This document shows, one piece after another, positions 53,706 to 62,530 of a stretch of 63,029 bases of DNA. This DNA is from a virus. Made by a program: the position numbers and the translations under genes. The first letter of the stretch is position 1; the number at the start of each line of letters is the position of its first letter. The notes beneath the pieces are model-generated. The model had not been told where the DNA came from. It did not search any database and was given only the letters and a program-made list of their open reading frames with translations. The stretch is taken from positions 1-63,029 of IMG/VR virus record IMGVR_UViG_3300017745_000004. One strand, given 5' to 3'.

Positions 53706-54094
53706 AGCTTTGCTCTCCCTAGTTGGACGACGTGAATCTCGACGCCGCTCAGCCCATCCGGCTTTACGTCGGTGACCTCGAACAGCTCACCATTGAGAGC
53801 GCGGAGCACTCGATCACCTTGGACGAGGCCCGGCACGTCGCAGACAAGCGCCGTAAGACACGGCGAGCGCGTGGAGACCTTCACTTCCTCCATGCCGAGG
53901 CTGACCTCTCGCGGGGTCTGCTCAAAGACCGCCATGAAGTCGTAACCCTGGCGCGAGAGGTCGATCACGCGCGGGAAGTTCACGCCGCCCGATTTGTACG
54001 GTTGCAGCGTGAACTTCTCTCCGTGCTCTTCGATGATGCCCCTGGTGCTTTCCGCTTCGTCGTCGAAGAAACTAACCGCTGGCCACGACGACAT
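53702..54094 (-). CDS. head closure / head-tail connector protein, 130 aa
   Basis: A compact beta-rich protein (KVSTRSPCLTALVCDVPGLVQGDRVL...LFEVTDVKPDGLSGVEIHVVQLG) of the size and place of head-closure proteins (lambda gpFII, SPP1 gp16-like). Start ATG at 54094, overlapping the previous stop by 23 bases. Connects the portal-gpW stack to the tail terminator. Confidence 0.6.
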   Translation of the reverse strand: MSSWPAVSFFDDEAESTRGIIEEHGEKFTLQPYKSGGVNFPRVIDLSRQGYDFMAVFEQTPREVSLGMEEVKVSTRSPCLTALVCDVPGLVQGDRVLRALNGELFEVTDVKPDGLSGVEIHVVQLGRAKL

Positions 54095-54509
54095 GGATGC
54101 GCCGTACGATGGTGCGTGCAGGGATGGCGACATCGGCCGCGCTCGCAGCCACGACGGCCGCAACGGTCGCGGTCACGTCGAGCCAGTAAGCGTCGCCGAC
54201 CTTGGCATTGTCGGCGGCCTTCAAAACGACGACCGTCTTACCGGCCGGGCTGAAGGATTGGCCTGTGATGCTCGGCGTCGACGGGCTGTTCGACGCCGCT
54301 GCAAAGTTCGCCGCGTTGAGCTGCGCGTTGCCGTTGGCCTGAAGCCACTGCGAGAAGTCGACCTTGTAGTCGATGGTGTCGCGGAGCCGGAGCTGGAAAC
54401 AGGCGAGCGCCGGAATGTCGGCACCCTGCTCCGCATTTACGTCCGGCTCGCAGGCCGGAACGACCACAGACCGGCAATCCGGCTGTACCTGTGTAGAATA
54501 GACGAGCAT
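54072..54509 (-). CDS. Ig-like structural protein (fibre/tail adaptor-like), 145 aa
   Basis: DTIDYKVDFSQWLQANGNAQLN (in part), then a beta-rich region ending RRIHVVVASG. It resembles small phage structural proteins with a D-Y-x-V-D-F/W-S-x-WL opening, seen near neck or fibre genes. A virion or connector component is likely. Family recognition is moderate. Confidence 0.5.
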   Translation of the reverse strand: MLVYSTQVQPDCRSVVVPACEPDVNAEQGADIPALACFQLRLRDTIDYKVDFSQWLQANGNAQLNAANFAAASNSPSTPSITGQSFSPAGKTVVVLKAADNAKVGDAYWLDVTATVAAVVAASAADVAIPARTIVRRIHVVVASG

Positions 54510-54512
54510 GGC

Positions 54513-54776
54513 TTACTTCCCGAACTTGATGGACCCGAGGCCAACCAGCGTTGCCGCGAGCCCCATGACGGCGAGCACAACAGCCGTTCCGACTTTGTTG
54601 ACCGAGCTTTCCCACATGGAATGAACCCGACGCAGGAAGTCGAAATCGCTCTGCGTCTTCACGCGTTGCTCGGCAGTTGTCGCCAGAATACCGACTGCGC
54701 TCAGTTCTTCGCGAATGACATCGCGAAGGGTCGTCTTGAGATCGTCAACCGTCATTGATGCAATCGTGTTAGACAT
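54513..54776 (-). CDS. membrane-anchored coiled-coil protein, 87 aa
   Basis: A long charged helix (about 8-55) followed by one membrane segment (about 62-82, VGTAVVLAVMGLAATLVGLGS) recalls XhlA-like holin partners or phage membrane anchors. It is unexpected in the middle of the head genes. It may be a tethering or second lysis factor. Confidence 0.55.
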   Translation of the reverse strand: MSNTIASMTVDDLKTTLRDVIREELSAVGILATTAEQRVKTQSDFDFLRRVHSMWESSVNKVGTAVVLAVMGLAATLVGLGSIKFGK

Positions 54777-54816
54777 GGTGTCCTACCGAGCTAGACGGGG
54801 ACCGAAGCCCCGCGCG

Positions 54817-55101
54817 TTAAGCGAGGGGGTCGGCCTGTGCCTGGGTCTCGGTCTGCTTGATCGGATCGACCACGTCATCGAGAGCGACATCCGGCACGCG
54901 TGCCAGTTTGCGCGCGATCAGATCGGCGGCAAATTCCTTGTCGACCTCGATCACCGTGCCAGCCAAGTGACGTTGGTGGTCGACAAGCGGAGCTTCGATC
55001 TCACGCTTGTTGTACTTGAGCTTGGTCATCTGCGGCTTGCCCTTAGCGTCAAGCACAGGGGTCGTGAAGGTCACGCTCTTGGTGGTGACAACCTTAACCA
55101 T
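54817..55101 (-). CDS. hypothetical protein in head module, 94 aa
   Basis: A small basic-to-acidic protein: beta-rich first half (VTFTTPVLDAKGK...LKYNKREIEAPLV) and an acidic C-terminal tail. Position after the capsid gene fits a head completion or neck protein. No family recognised. Confidence 0.6.
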   Translation of the reverse strand: MVKVVTTKSVTFTTPVLDAKGKPQMTKLKYNKREIEAPLVDHQRHLAGTVIEVDKEFAADLIARKLARVPDVALDDVVDPIKQTETQAQADPLA

Positions 55102-55123
55102 CGGAGTTCTCCTAGCGGGGGAT

Positions 55124-55160
55124 AAAAGGAACGCCTCGCCCTCAAACGAGAGCGAGGCGT
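55124..55160 (-). terminator. terminator after the major capsid gene
   Basis: ACGCCTCGC and GCGAGGCGT pair around a CTC/GAG-closed loop; on the minus strand the stem is followed by TCCTTTT. It may reduce read-through from the abundant capsid message into tail genes. Confidence 0.78.
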
Positions 55161-55182
55161 AAGGCGAGTGAGCTGCCTGACC

Positions 55183-56238
55183 TTACTTGACGGTCAGCAC
55201 GAACATCGCGTTGGGACGCCGAGGCGCGAGCAGCGGACCCGACTGCGTGACCAGTTCGAGACCGGACGGGTTGAACAGCACCTTCGACTTGCTGAAGGAC
55301 CGACGCGCCTGAATCTCGGCGTCGAGATCGAGGATCGCGCCGTAATACTGCGTGCCTTCCAGCGCGCCGGTCGCGATGCCGATCACGGTGTTCGCCGGGA
55401 TGTAGGGCTGCGAAGCGCCGTTGTCGTCGAGGTAGTACGAGTCGTACACCCACATGTCGATCCGGCCCTGAAGCGTGCCGACGTAAACCGGCTCGTTCAG
55501 GTTCGTGCGCGGGCCACCGTCGATGGAGGTAGCGCCGTTCAGGTCGCGCCGGAAGCGGATGTCGATCAGGTCGGTGATCTCCTGATTGCGCTTCAGAAGA
55601 TTCCACGCGGAGCCGCTCATGACCAGATCGGTCACGATTGCGCCCTTGCTGATCTGGCGAACGTTCAGCGACGCGTTCTCGATGTCTTCGAGCGGGGCCG
55701 AGGTCGACTGGTCCCAGGTTGCCCCACCCGTGAGGGTGACGTGCAGCGACGGATCGCGGCCGAAATCGACGGTGACGGTCGGATACGACTCGCCCGAGAT
55801 GGTGATCGCGCCGTTGACGAGAGTCTGCGCGGCCATCCACTCCAAGCGGTTGTCGATCATGTCCTCATGCAGCGCGAGGTACTCCGCGACGATCTTGTCG
55901 AAACGCTGCTTCGGCGTCATCACGCCGCCGTAAGCGCCCTCGCCCGGCAGGCGGGTGAACGCTTCGCCGGGACGAACCAGCGCAGTCGGCTTGATGTAGG
56001 CCGGGGTGAGCGTGCGGGTCCGGTAGCCCTCGCGGACCATCGGCTTGCCCGCAACGGTGGGCGCGACGAACGGAGCCATGCGGCGACCGCGATCAACGAT
56101 GTCGAACTCGATCTGCTTGGTGTCGAAGAACTTCGAACGGCCGAAGAACGTGCGGAGCAGCCACGGATTGGGGCGCTCCAACTGCTCGACCATTGCGTCG
56201 AGTTCCCACGTTTCGTAGCGCGAGAGTTGGATAGTCAT
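55183..56238 (-). CDS. major capsid protein (lambda gpE family), 351 aa
   Basis: The opening RYETWELDAMVEQLERPNPWLLRTFF (about 6-31, in part) and the middle ALHEDMIDNRLEWMAAQTLVNGAI (about 120-143) match lambda gpE. The C-terminal NAMFVLTVK ends the HK97-like fold. ATG 56238 with AAAGGGA before it is preferred to upstream starts. Located after gpD, flanked by hairpins on both sides. Confidence 0.9.
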   Translation of the reverse strand: MTIQLSRYETWELDAMVEQLERPNPWLLRTFFGRSKFFDTKQIEFDIVDRGRRMAPFVAPTVAGKPMVREGYRTRTLTPAYIKPTALVRPGEAFTRLPGEGAYGGVMTPKQRFDKIVAEYLALHEDMIDNRLEWMAAQTLVNGAITISGESYPTVTVDFGRDPSLHVTLTGGATWDQSTSAPLEDIENASLNVRQISKGAIVTDLVMSGSAWNLLKRNQEITDLIDIRFRRDLNGATSIDGGPRTNLNEPVYVGTLQGRIDMWVYDSYYLDDNGASQPYIPANTVIGIATGALEGTQYYGAILDLDAEIQARRSFSKSKVLFNPSGLELVTQSGPLLAPRRPNAMFVLTVK

Positions 56239-56264
56239 GTGGTAGTCCCTTTGGGAGCTGGAAA

Positions 56265-56293
56265 GCAAAACGGCCGCCCCGAGGGACGGCCGC
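56265..56293 (-). terminator. hairpin before the major capsid gene
   Basis: CGGCCGCCCC and GGACGGCCG flank GAG, and on the minus strand TTTT follows. The same core occurs at 39073. Between gpD and gpE it may act as a processing or partial termination site that sets their ratio. Confidence 0.65.
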
Positions 56294-56323
56294 GTCTGCT
56301 TAGGATGACGAACGAAAAGGCGA

Positions 56324-56731
56324 TTAGCCGGAGAAGCCCGGCGTCCGGAACGCGAAGCCGCGACCGTTCAGCGCGGCTTGCGCGACGGCGAGAGTGGTGC
56401 CCACACCGAGAACGAGCGCGTTCGGGTTCAGGACAGCTCCGCTCACCATCACGTCGAACGTGACATCGCCCGCCGTGGCGTCGACATCGGTGTTCAGGAC
56501 GGCGATGGGGTTCTGCGATCCGTCGCCAGCCGCAGCGGCCGCAAGCTTGAGCTTGCTGTTCGCCGCCACCTGGCCGAGCACGGAGCCCTTGGCGTAGACC
56601 TGACCAGCGGTCAGGGTGAAGTTCTGAAACTTCGGACGCGAGCCCGGCATTTCAAGGTTGACGTGCGTCGCGACGCTGTCAGCGTCGCCCGTCCGCACGG
56701 GATACGGAAGATTCCAGTTGTCGACAGCCAT
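56324..56731 (-). CDS. head decoration protein (lambda gpD-like), 135 aa
   Basis: NFTLTAGQVYAKGSVLGQV, then the central Ala-rich loop and DVMVSGAVLNPNAL, match the lambda gpD/phage 21 SHP trimer, which stabilises expanded heads. Starts with a good AGGA site and lies between the protease/scaffold and capsid genes. Confidence 0.88.
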   Translation of the reverse strand: MAVDNWNLPYPVRTGDADSVATHVNLEMPGSRPKFQNFTLTAGQVYAKGSVLGQVAANSKLKLAAAAAGDGSQNPIAVLNTDVDATAGDVTFDVMVSGAVLNPNALVLGVGTTLAVAQAALNGRGFAFRTPGFSG

Positions 56732-56759
56732 GCTGTCCTCCTATCGGTGAAGGGGTTGG

Positions 56760-57215
56760 TTACTTGGCCTTGAAGCCGCGCGAGGCGTTGAACGCCTTCA
56801 TCGAGCCGCTGATCTCGGCCAAGCGCGCGGCCTTCGGATCGGCGTTCGCTTCGCTGTCACCGTCGTCCGACACGTTCGGCGCATGACGCTGCATCAGCCG
56901 GTCAGCGTCGACCTGCGTGGCCGTCTTCGTCTCGGCAGCCGGAGCCGCCTTCGGCGCTTCGATCTTCGCGGCGAACTTCGAGGCGGTCGCCGGGGCGACG
57001 CCGTCGTTCAGCGCTTCGACGAACACCGCGACCTTCGGGCTGTCGCCAGCGACCTCGGCGAATGCCGCGAGCAGCGCCTTGCGTTCGTTGGCGGCGTCGG
57101 CGAGCTGCTTCTGAAGGGACTCGATAGCGGAAGCGCTCTCGGCCTTGCCGGTCGCAACACCTGCCGCCTGCGCGCGATCAAGCGCGGCCTGATCGTAGAT
57201 CAGTTCTTTGGACAT
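56760..57215 (-). CDS. internal scaffold protein (Nu3-like), 151 aa
   Basis: In-frame ATG at 57215 is preceded on the minus strand by GGAG at five bases, a better ribosome site than most internal Met codons. The product begins MSKELIYDQAALDRAQ and consists of the coiled scaffold domain and Ala/Pro/Lys-rich tail. The nesting copies lambda C/Nu3. Confidence 0.65.
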   Translation of the reverse strand: MSKELIYDQAALDRAQAAGVATGKAESASAIESLQKQLADAANERKALLAAFAEVAGDSPKVAVFVEALNDGVAPATASKFAAKIEAPKAAPAAETKTATQVDADRLMQRHAPNVSDDGDSEANADPKAARLAEISGSMKAFNASRGFKAK

Positions 57216-58103
57216 GGAATCTCCATGAGGGGTGTAGCCCACTGAGGGGCGGTTAAGGTGATCGGTGAAAGCAGCTAGAACACTGCCCAAGCCACCAACA
57301 CCGTCGACAAGTCCAAGCTCGTAGGCTTCCTCGGGTCCGTAGACCCTCGCCTGCGTCGCTCGAACCGCTTTCTCGTCTAGGTCGCGATTGCTCGCCACGG
57401 CGCTGACGAACTCGCCGTAAAGTCTGTCCACGCTCGTTTGGATCGAAGCGCGTACCTCGTCGGACAACGCCGCGAACGGGTTGCCGTCAATCTTGTGGTC
57501 GCCTGCATAGATGAACGAGACGACGACGCCTTTCTTCTCCACCTGCTTCGACACGTCGACGTGTTGCACGTAGACGCCTACTGAGCCGATCCGCGATGCG
57601 GTCGGCGCAGCGAAGAGGCGATCCGTAGCGGAGGCAAGCCAGTATGCCGCGCTGCCCGCCGTGGTGTTCGCGATGCCCCACACTGGCTTGCCAGCTTGCT
57701 TCGAGGCTTTCGGCAGCCAGCTCACCAGCTCGGATAGACCGGCCGCTTCACCGCCGCCGCTGTCGATGTCGAGCAGGATGCCGCGAACCTTGTCGTCCTC
57801 GAAGAGCGTTTCGAGCTGGTTGTGCAAGCGCGTGTACGACATCATGTCGCCGCCGCTGCTCGATGCCTCCATGTCGCCGCGATGGATGAGCCCACCCACC
57901 ACGGGGAACGTCACGATGCCGGAGCGTCGGTTCATCACCGCCCGGCTCTTGGGCCGCACGTAACTCTGCACGACCTCGTCGGCAGCGAACGGCACCACGC
58001 CGACGCGATCCGACAGCACGCTCGTCACGACGCTGGCGTACTCAGGGGTGAGCAGTAGCGGCGTGTTGAACAGGCGCGTCGCGATATGCGCGAGATGCGT
58101 CAC
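56760..58103 (-). CDS. capsid maturation protease (S49, lambda gpC-like) with scaffold, 447 aa
   Basis: Serine protease of the SppA/S49 type. DSGGGEAAGL (about 113-122) and NTTAGSAAYWLAS (about 144-156; catalytic Ser in AGSA) mark the active site. The C-terminal third (about 300-390) is a coiled scaffold domain. It starts on the last base of the portal stop. It cleaves the portal, capsid or scaffold during prohead maturation. A second start inside the gene would make scaffold alone. Confidence 0.87.
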   Translation of the reverse strand: MTHLAHIATRLFNTPLLLTPEYASVVTSVLSDRVGVVPFAADEVVQSYVRPKSRAVMNRRSGIVTFPVVGGLIHRGDMEASSSGGDMMSYTRLHNQLETLFEDDKVRGILLDIDSGGGEAAGLSELVSWLPKASKQAGKPVWGIANTTAGSAAYWLASATDRLFAAPTASRIGSVGVYVQHVDVSKQVEKKGVVVSFIYAGDHKIDGNPFAALSDEVRASIQTSVDRLYGEFVSAVASNRDLDEKAVRATQARVYGPEEAYELGLVDGVGGLGSVLAAFTDHLNRPSVGYTPHGDSMSKELIYDQAALDRAQAAGVATGKAESASAIESLQKQLADAANERKALLAAFAEVAGDSPKVAVFVEALNDGVAPATASKFAAKIEAPKAAPAAETKTATQVDADRLMQRHAPNVSDDGDSEANADPKAARLAEISGSMKAFNASRGFKAK

Positions 58104-59716
58104 TATGCTTCTCCTGTTCCTCCGCCTTCTTGACCTGCGTTTTCGCCCTTTGCGGCGTTCGCTTTGATCTTGTTGGCGTTCAGTTCGGGGTTGATGTCTT
58201 CGGGCTTCAGCCCGAGCTTGTTCAGAAGTGCCTTCTCTGCGGCGCGCTGCACCAGCACCTTGCGGTAGTCACGGCCATCGGCCGCGCAGATGCTCTTGAG
58301 ATCGAGCGCGCCCATGTCGTAGAGCACCTGATCCGCCTGGTTTTCCTTCAGCGGGTCAAGGCGCGGCTTCGACCACGTCTCGAACGTGCAACGGCAGATC
58401 GCGTCACGCACTTCGTAGAACGACTTCTTGCCGAGCATCGGGATCGTGCCGCGAAGCGCGATCTGCTCTTCCAGCCAGGCCCCGAAGAACGGCACCGGGA
58501 CGGCGTCGATGAACGCCGAGCGCCGCACTTCGTAGGACCGCCACACGTCGAACAACGCCGCGCGAGCGCCGCTGTAGTTCGTCGATGAGAAGTCCTTCGT
58601 CAGCGTTGCGTAGTCGACACCGAGCGCCGAAGCGAGCGTGTAGAGGTTGACGGAGTTGAAGTCCTTCAGCGCCGAGACCGACTGATTACCCTGCACCATG
58701 TGCAGTTTCTCATTCGGTAGCAGGTGAGCGACTTTGCTCTTGCCGAACTTGAACTCCTGGCCTTTGTAGAAGTCGGCCTTGTCCGCCATCATGCGGAGCG
58801 TGAAGTCGAGGACGGGGTTTTCCTCGATAGCCTTCCGGTGCTCGGCACCGATGACCTTCATCGCGTCTTCGTACTTCAGATCGCTTTCAATCACCGCCGC
58901 ATAGGTCGCGCGGATCGCCGCGCTTTCCAGTTCGGTGATGTTGTAGTCCTGAAGCAGCCGCATCGGCAGCAACGCGGTCGTGAACGAGGTCATGCCTCGC
59001 GTCATGTCCGGCGCGTCGTGCTCGAAGAAGTGGATGACGTTCAGCCGTCCCCACGGCGTGTAGCGAGGCACCTTGCGCCAGGCGAACTGTGAGCCCGCAG
59101 GCCCCCAGATCGCCACGTCGCTTATCGTGCATTCGCGGATGTTGTAGGCTGTCGGCGCACCGTGCTTGTCGCGGTCGACGCCCATCCGGCGCTTGCCGGT
59201 GTAGTCGATAGCGCCTCGCGGGTCAGACAGCCGTTGCGGGTCGAGCAGATGCAGACAGGTGCGGTCGCCGTTGAACGCCTCTTTCCACTCTATGGTGGCA
59301 AGCACTTCGCCGTCGATGTAGTAGCCAGCGTAGGCCGTCCGCATCAGGCCGGAGAAGGTCTGCATGCGCTGCGCGTCGAGATGGAACAGCGATGAGTTGG
59401 CCGCTACATCCCACATGTTCTCGACCATGTCGGCGTATTCGAGGGCCTCTTCCTCGCTCACGCCGAGCAGCTCGGCGTTCGGCATGTACTGAAGCTTGAA
59501 ATTCAGACCGACGACGCTGTCGACGGTCGCCCGCTTTGCGCTCGCGCCATACGGGTTAGTACGCGACGCATCGCGCGCTGCGGCAGCCGTTCGGTCTTTG
59601 CTGCGCCAGGCGACCACGTCGGCCGAAGTGAGGCTCGGCGAGTAGCTGAAGCCGAAGCCGGGGCGCAGATGTTCGTGGTCTAGGCGACCACCGTCTTCTA
59701 GCACCAGTTCTACCAT
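58103..59716 (-). CDS. portal protein (lambda gpB-like), 537 aa
   Basis: Portal features: ARDASRTNPYGASAKRATVDSVVG (about 45-68, in part), WDVAANSSLFHLDAQRMQTFSGLMR, CLHLLDPQRLSDPR, VIHFFEHDAPDMTRG, and STNYSGARAALFDVW. The lambda portal family sequence runs throughout. A twelve-fold ring for DNA entry. ATG 59716 with GGGGAC before it is used; upstream codons run into the gpW-like gene. Confidence 0.9.
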   Translation of the reverse strand: MVELVLEDGGRLDHEHLRPGFGFSYSPSLTSADVVAWRSKDRTAAAARDASRTNPYGASAKRATVDSVVGLNFKLQYMPNAELLGVSEEEALEYADMVENMWDVAANSSLFHLDAQRMQTFSGLMRTAYAGYYIDGEVLATIEWKEAFNGDRTCLHLLDPQRLSDPRGAIDYTGKRRMGVDRDKHGAPTAYNIRECTISDVAIWGPAGSQFAWRKVPRYTPWGRLNVIHFFEHDAPDMTRGMTSFTTALLPMRLLQDYNITELESAAIRATYAAVIESDLKYEDAMKVIGAEHRKAIEENPVLDFTLRMMADKADFYKGQEFKFGKSKVAHLLPNEKLHMVQGNQSVSALKDFNSVNLYTLASALGVDYATLTKDFSSTNYSGARAALFDVWRSYEVRRSAFIDAVPVPFFGAWLEEQIALRGTIPMLGKKSFYEVRDAICRCTFETWSKPRLDPLKENQADQVLYDMGALDLKSICAADGRDYRKVLVQRAAEKALLNKLGLKPEDINPELNANKIKANAAKGENAGQEGGGTGEA

Positions 59717-60021
59717 CGGATATGTCCCCTCGCCGGTCGTCCGCGCTGAACTCGAAGGTTCGGGTTGAGGTCCGGCAGCCCGGCTGCTTGCGCGCCAGGG
59801 CATTGTGCGTAGAGTGTCTGATAGAGCATGAGCAGCGCAGGCGCGTCGGGCCTTGCGTACTCAGTCCATCGGTCGTTGAAGCGCACGACGACGCGGCTCT
59901 TTCCGGCCACGACAGCGACGTACGCCTGATAGATCGCGGAGACCTGCGCCACGCAGTCGGGTAGGTCCGCGTTGAAGCTCTGCGCCTGCCCCGGAGGGCA
60001 GGCACCCGGTGTGTTAGCCAT
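59710..60021 (-). CDS. gpW-like head-tail joining protein, 103 aa
   Basis: Small protein between TerL and portal, exactly where lambda W sits. It begins MANTPGACPPGQ and has a helical core (VAQVSAIYQAYVAVVAGKSRV) and a basic C-terminus. It is longer than lambda gpW (68 aa). Stabilises packaged heads and prepares the portal for tails. Identity is mostly positional. Confidence 0.68.
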   Translation of the reverse strand: MANTPGACPPGQAQSFNADLPDCVAQVSAIYQAYVAVVAGKSRVVVRFNDRWTEYARPDAPALLMLYQTLYAQCPGAQAAGLPDLNPNLRVQRGRPARGHIRW

Positions 60022-60039
60022 GTCTGCCCTCCGAGGGAG

Positions 60040-61902
60040 CTATTTGAACAGCTTGCCGATGTCGGCAGCGTTGAGCTGCTTCGGCTGTTGTTCTTTGGGG
60101 GTGTTGAGCCGCTTGATCCAATGATCCATGTCGATGTTCACCGAACACCGAACCGCGTAGTTGTAGACCATGAGATCGAGCATCTCGTTTCGACGATGCC
60201 GAGGCTTCGTCCACGTTCGAACGGGGAAACCATCTTTGTAGTCCGTCTCCGCGCGCTCAGCGGTCATCTGGTCGATCTTGTCGTCCGAGATGCCCTCATG
60301 GATATGCACGTAGCCAGGCCCCACCTTCGCGTTTGCGTATCGCGTGTAGATGGTCGCCTTCGCGTCGTAGGTGCCGACGAGAAACAGCTTCGTCTTGTCC
60401 TTGAAGCGCTGCTCCGACTTAATCCAGACTGGCTTCTTGTCGCCGGGCACGCCCTTGTGCGCGTACCAGCGTCGTCCGACCAACAGCCATTTGTTGCTGA
60501 AGTCGTAGACCTTCTGCGTGTGCGCGCCCGAGCCCGAGTCGATAGTGGCGGAGAAGATGCCGAGCGTCTCCCCTGCCGCGCCTTCGTGCTTGAAGCCGCT
60601 TTCGAGGAACTTCGCGAGTTCGTCCCACGCTTCGTCCGTGTTCGGGCCGAGCTGGATGACGTGATGCTTCAGAAGCCAGCACTCATCGCCCTTGCCCCAG
60701 GCCACGACCAGCACTTCGAGGCGGTCGTCCTGCACGTCGACGGCCGCTGTGAGCAGCGCCGCGCGCTTCGGCACGATCTCAGGATCATACTTCTCACGCC
60801 TCGACTTCAAGTTCTCAGGGTCCGCGAAGCTCGAAATGTCGCCGCGATACGGAAGACCGAGACGCGTGTTGTAGAAGGTCTGTTCTTTCTCGGGGTTGCC
60901 CTCCGAGTCTGACCAGGCCTTCGCGATCTCTCGCATCGAGACCCACGGCGAATACAGCTCGTTGATCCAGAAACCGATCTTCTCGCGCGCAGGCGTCACG
61001 CCAGCGTCTACCTTGAAGCATTTGAACGGGGTCGCCAGTCGGATCGGCGTGCCATCCTTCTGCGTGCCGATCACGGTGCCGACTTGATGCCATTCGCCCT
61101 CGCGAACGAGACGGCGCTTTGTCATCTCGGTCCACAGCGCACCGCAGTCGTCGCAGTGATAGAGCGCGTCTTCCTCCTGCCCCTTCTTGTAGACGATGTT
61201 GTCCCACTTCAGCACTTGCTTGGCGGAGCAATCGGGGCAGGTAACGAGGAAGTAGTGTTGCCGCGTCTCTTTGAAGAGCTGGACGATGACGCTGGTGTCT
61301 TCGTGAACCGGCGTCGACACCCACAGGCCTTTGCGGTTGTGGTATGTCGTGCGTCGCTTCTTGGCGAGTTCGACCGGCGAACCTTCCTTCGACGAGCTGA
61401 GGGGCCATCGGTCGATCTCGTCGCCCGTAACGACACGGATGGGCCGCATCGCGAGCTTGTTCGGCGTGTTCGCGCCGACGAAATTGATCTGGCCGCCCTT
61501 ATATTCGGTGCTGCCAGTCATCGCCGCTCTCCACTTCGGCGAATCTCTCACCGTGGTATCGAACGACTCTTCTTGGTACTTGTCGGCCAGGTCTTGCGTA
61601 GGCCACGCCGAGAGCTGCGCGCACGGCTCCGCCTCGCAGTAGTAGCCTTGCGCCGCGACAAGGATGGTCGTCTTGCCGACCTGGGACGACGTGATGAAGA
61701 CGATGTCCTCATTGTCGGGATCGGTGATCGCGTCCATCATGCCGCGTTGGAAGACCGCGTCGCCGATGCGATATGGGCCGGGGCTCGCGGATCGTTCAGG
61801 CGGCAGCACTAGGTTCGCTTCCGCCCACTCAGACAGCTTCAGCCGAGGCTTCGGCTTCAATCCTTCGGCCAGCCCTGCGAATAATGGGTCAGCCAGCATC
61901 AT
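60040..61902 (-). CDS. terL: terminase large subunit (lambda gpA family), 620 aa
   Basis: ATPase Walker A SSQVGKTT (about 70-77). A zinc-ribbon with CPDC (about 222-225) and YHCDDCGALW (about 246-255) is typical of GpA family terminases. The nuclease domain begins AAVDVQDDRLEVLVVAWGKGDE (about 383-404, in part). Packages DNA into proheads. Lambda gpA-type enzymes cut at cos, so cohesive ends are expected. Overlaps TerS by 14 bases. Confidence 0.92.
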   Translation of the reverse strand: MMLADPLFAGLAEGLKPKPRLKLSEWAEANLVLPPERSASPGPYRIGDAVFQRGMMDAITDPDNEDIVFITSSQVGKTTILVAAQGYYCEAEPCAQLSAWPTQDLADKYQEESFDTTVRDSPKWRAAMTGSTEYKGGQINFVGANTPNKLAMRPIRVVTGDEIDRWPLSSSKEGSPVELAKKRRTTYHNRKGLWVSTPVHEDTSVIVQLFKETRQHYFLVTCPDCSAKQVLKWDNIVYKKGQEEDALYHCDDCGALWTEMTKRRLVREGEWHQVGTVIGTQKDGTPIRLATPFKCFKVDAGVTPAREKIGFWINELYSPWVSMREIAKAWSDSEGNPEKEQTFYNTRLGLPYRGDISSFADPENLKSRREKYDPEIVPKRAALLTAAVDVQDDRLEVLVVAWGKGDECWLLKHHVIQLGPNTDEAWDELAKFLESGFKHEGAAGETLGIFSATIDSGSGAHTQKVYDFSNKWLLVGRRWYAHKGVPGDKKPVWIKSEQRFKDKTKLFLVGTYDAKATIYTRYANAKVGPGYVHIHEGISDDKIDQMTAERAETDYKDGFPVRTWTKPRHRRNEMLDLMVYNYAVRCSVNIDMDHWIKRLNTPKEQQPKQLNAADIGKLFK

Positions 61903-62530
61903 CTTCTCCGTAGTCGCGCATTGACGTGTAGAGCGTGTGCTGCGCCTGATCGACGCGCGTTTGCACCTTCAGCCGGACCTCGGCTTTCTTGTCGGGGTCC
62001 GCAAAGATCGAAGCGATCTCGGCAGGCAAGTTCTGAAGGATCGCCGCGATCCGCGCTCCGGCCTCAATGAACGACGATTGCACCTTCGCTCTTTCGACCA
62101 GCTCGCCCCGTTCTCTCTTGGCCCGCGTCTCGATACGCTCGATCTCGGCCTTGATCTTCTGCTCGCGCAGCTCCGTGATGCGGCTTGCCGCCACGAAGTG
62201 ACTGTTTGGCGACGGCGCGATCTGCTCATTGGGCTCGATACCGAGTGCCTCGCGATCCTCGGGGGAGAGAACCACGTCGGCATTCATCGGCGTCACCTTC
62301 GGCGGCGCGATCTTGCCGGTGCCGTTGCCGTATGTTTGTGCGACGACGCGTACGCCGTGCTCGCTCATCTGGAAACCGCGCAACTGCTTGGCCTCTTGCA
62401 CGTCGTAGAGGTTCGCGCTGTCGGGGTTTAGCTTCCCTTTGCGCTTGAGCTGCGAGATTCGTTGTTCACTCACACCAAACAGTATCGCGAGCTGCTTTGC
62501 GGGGAGCTTTCGCGGGTACTGTTCAGCCAT
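61889..62530 (-). CDS. terS: terminase small subunit (Nu1-like), 213 aa
   Basis: N-terminal winged helix (LPAKQLAILFGVSEQRISQLKRKG, in part) recognises cos. The central and C-terminal helices (EQKIKAEIERIETRAKRERGELV) give oligomerisation. It has the lambda Nu1 order before TerL. The overlap with the metallopeptidase gene is seven bases. Confidence 0.85.
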   Translation of the reverse strand: MAEQYPRKLPAKQLAILFGVSEQRISQLKRKGKLNPDSANLYDVQEAKQLRGFQMSEHGVRVVAQTYGNGTGKIAPPKVTPMNADVVLSPEDREALGIEPNEQIAPSPNSHFVAASRITELREQKIKAEIERIETRAKRERGELVERAKVQSSFIEAGARIAAILQNLPAEIASIFADPDKKAEVRLKVQTRVDQAQHTLYTSMRDYGEDDAG

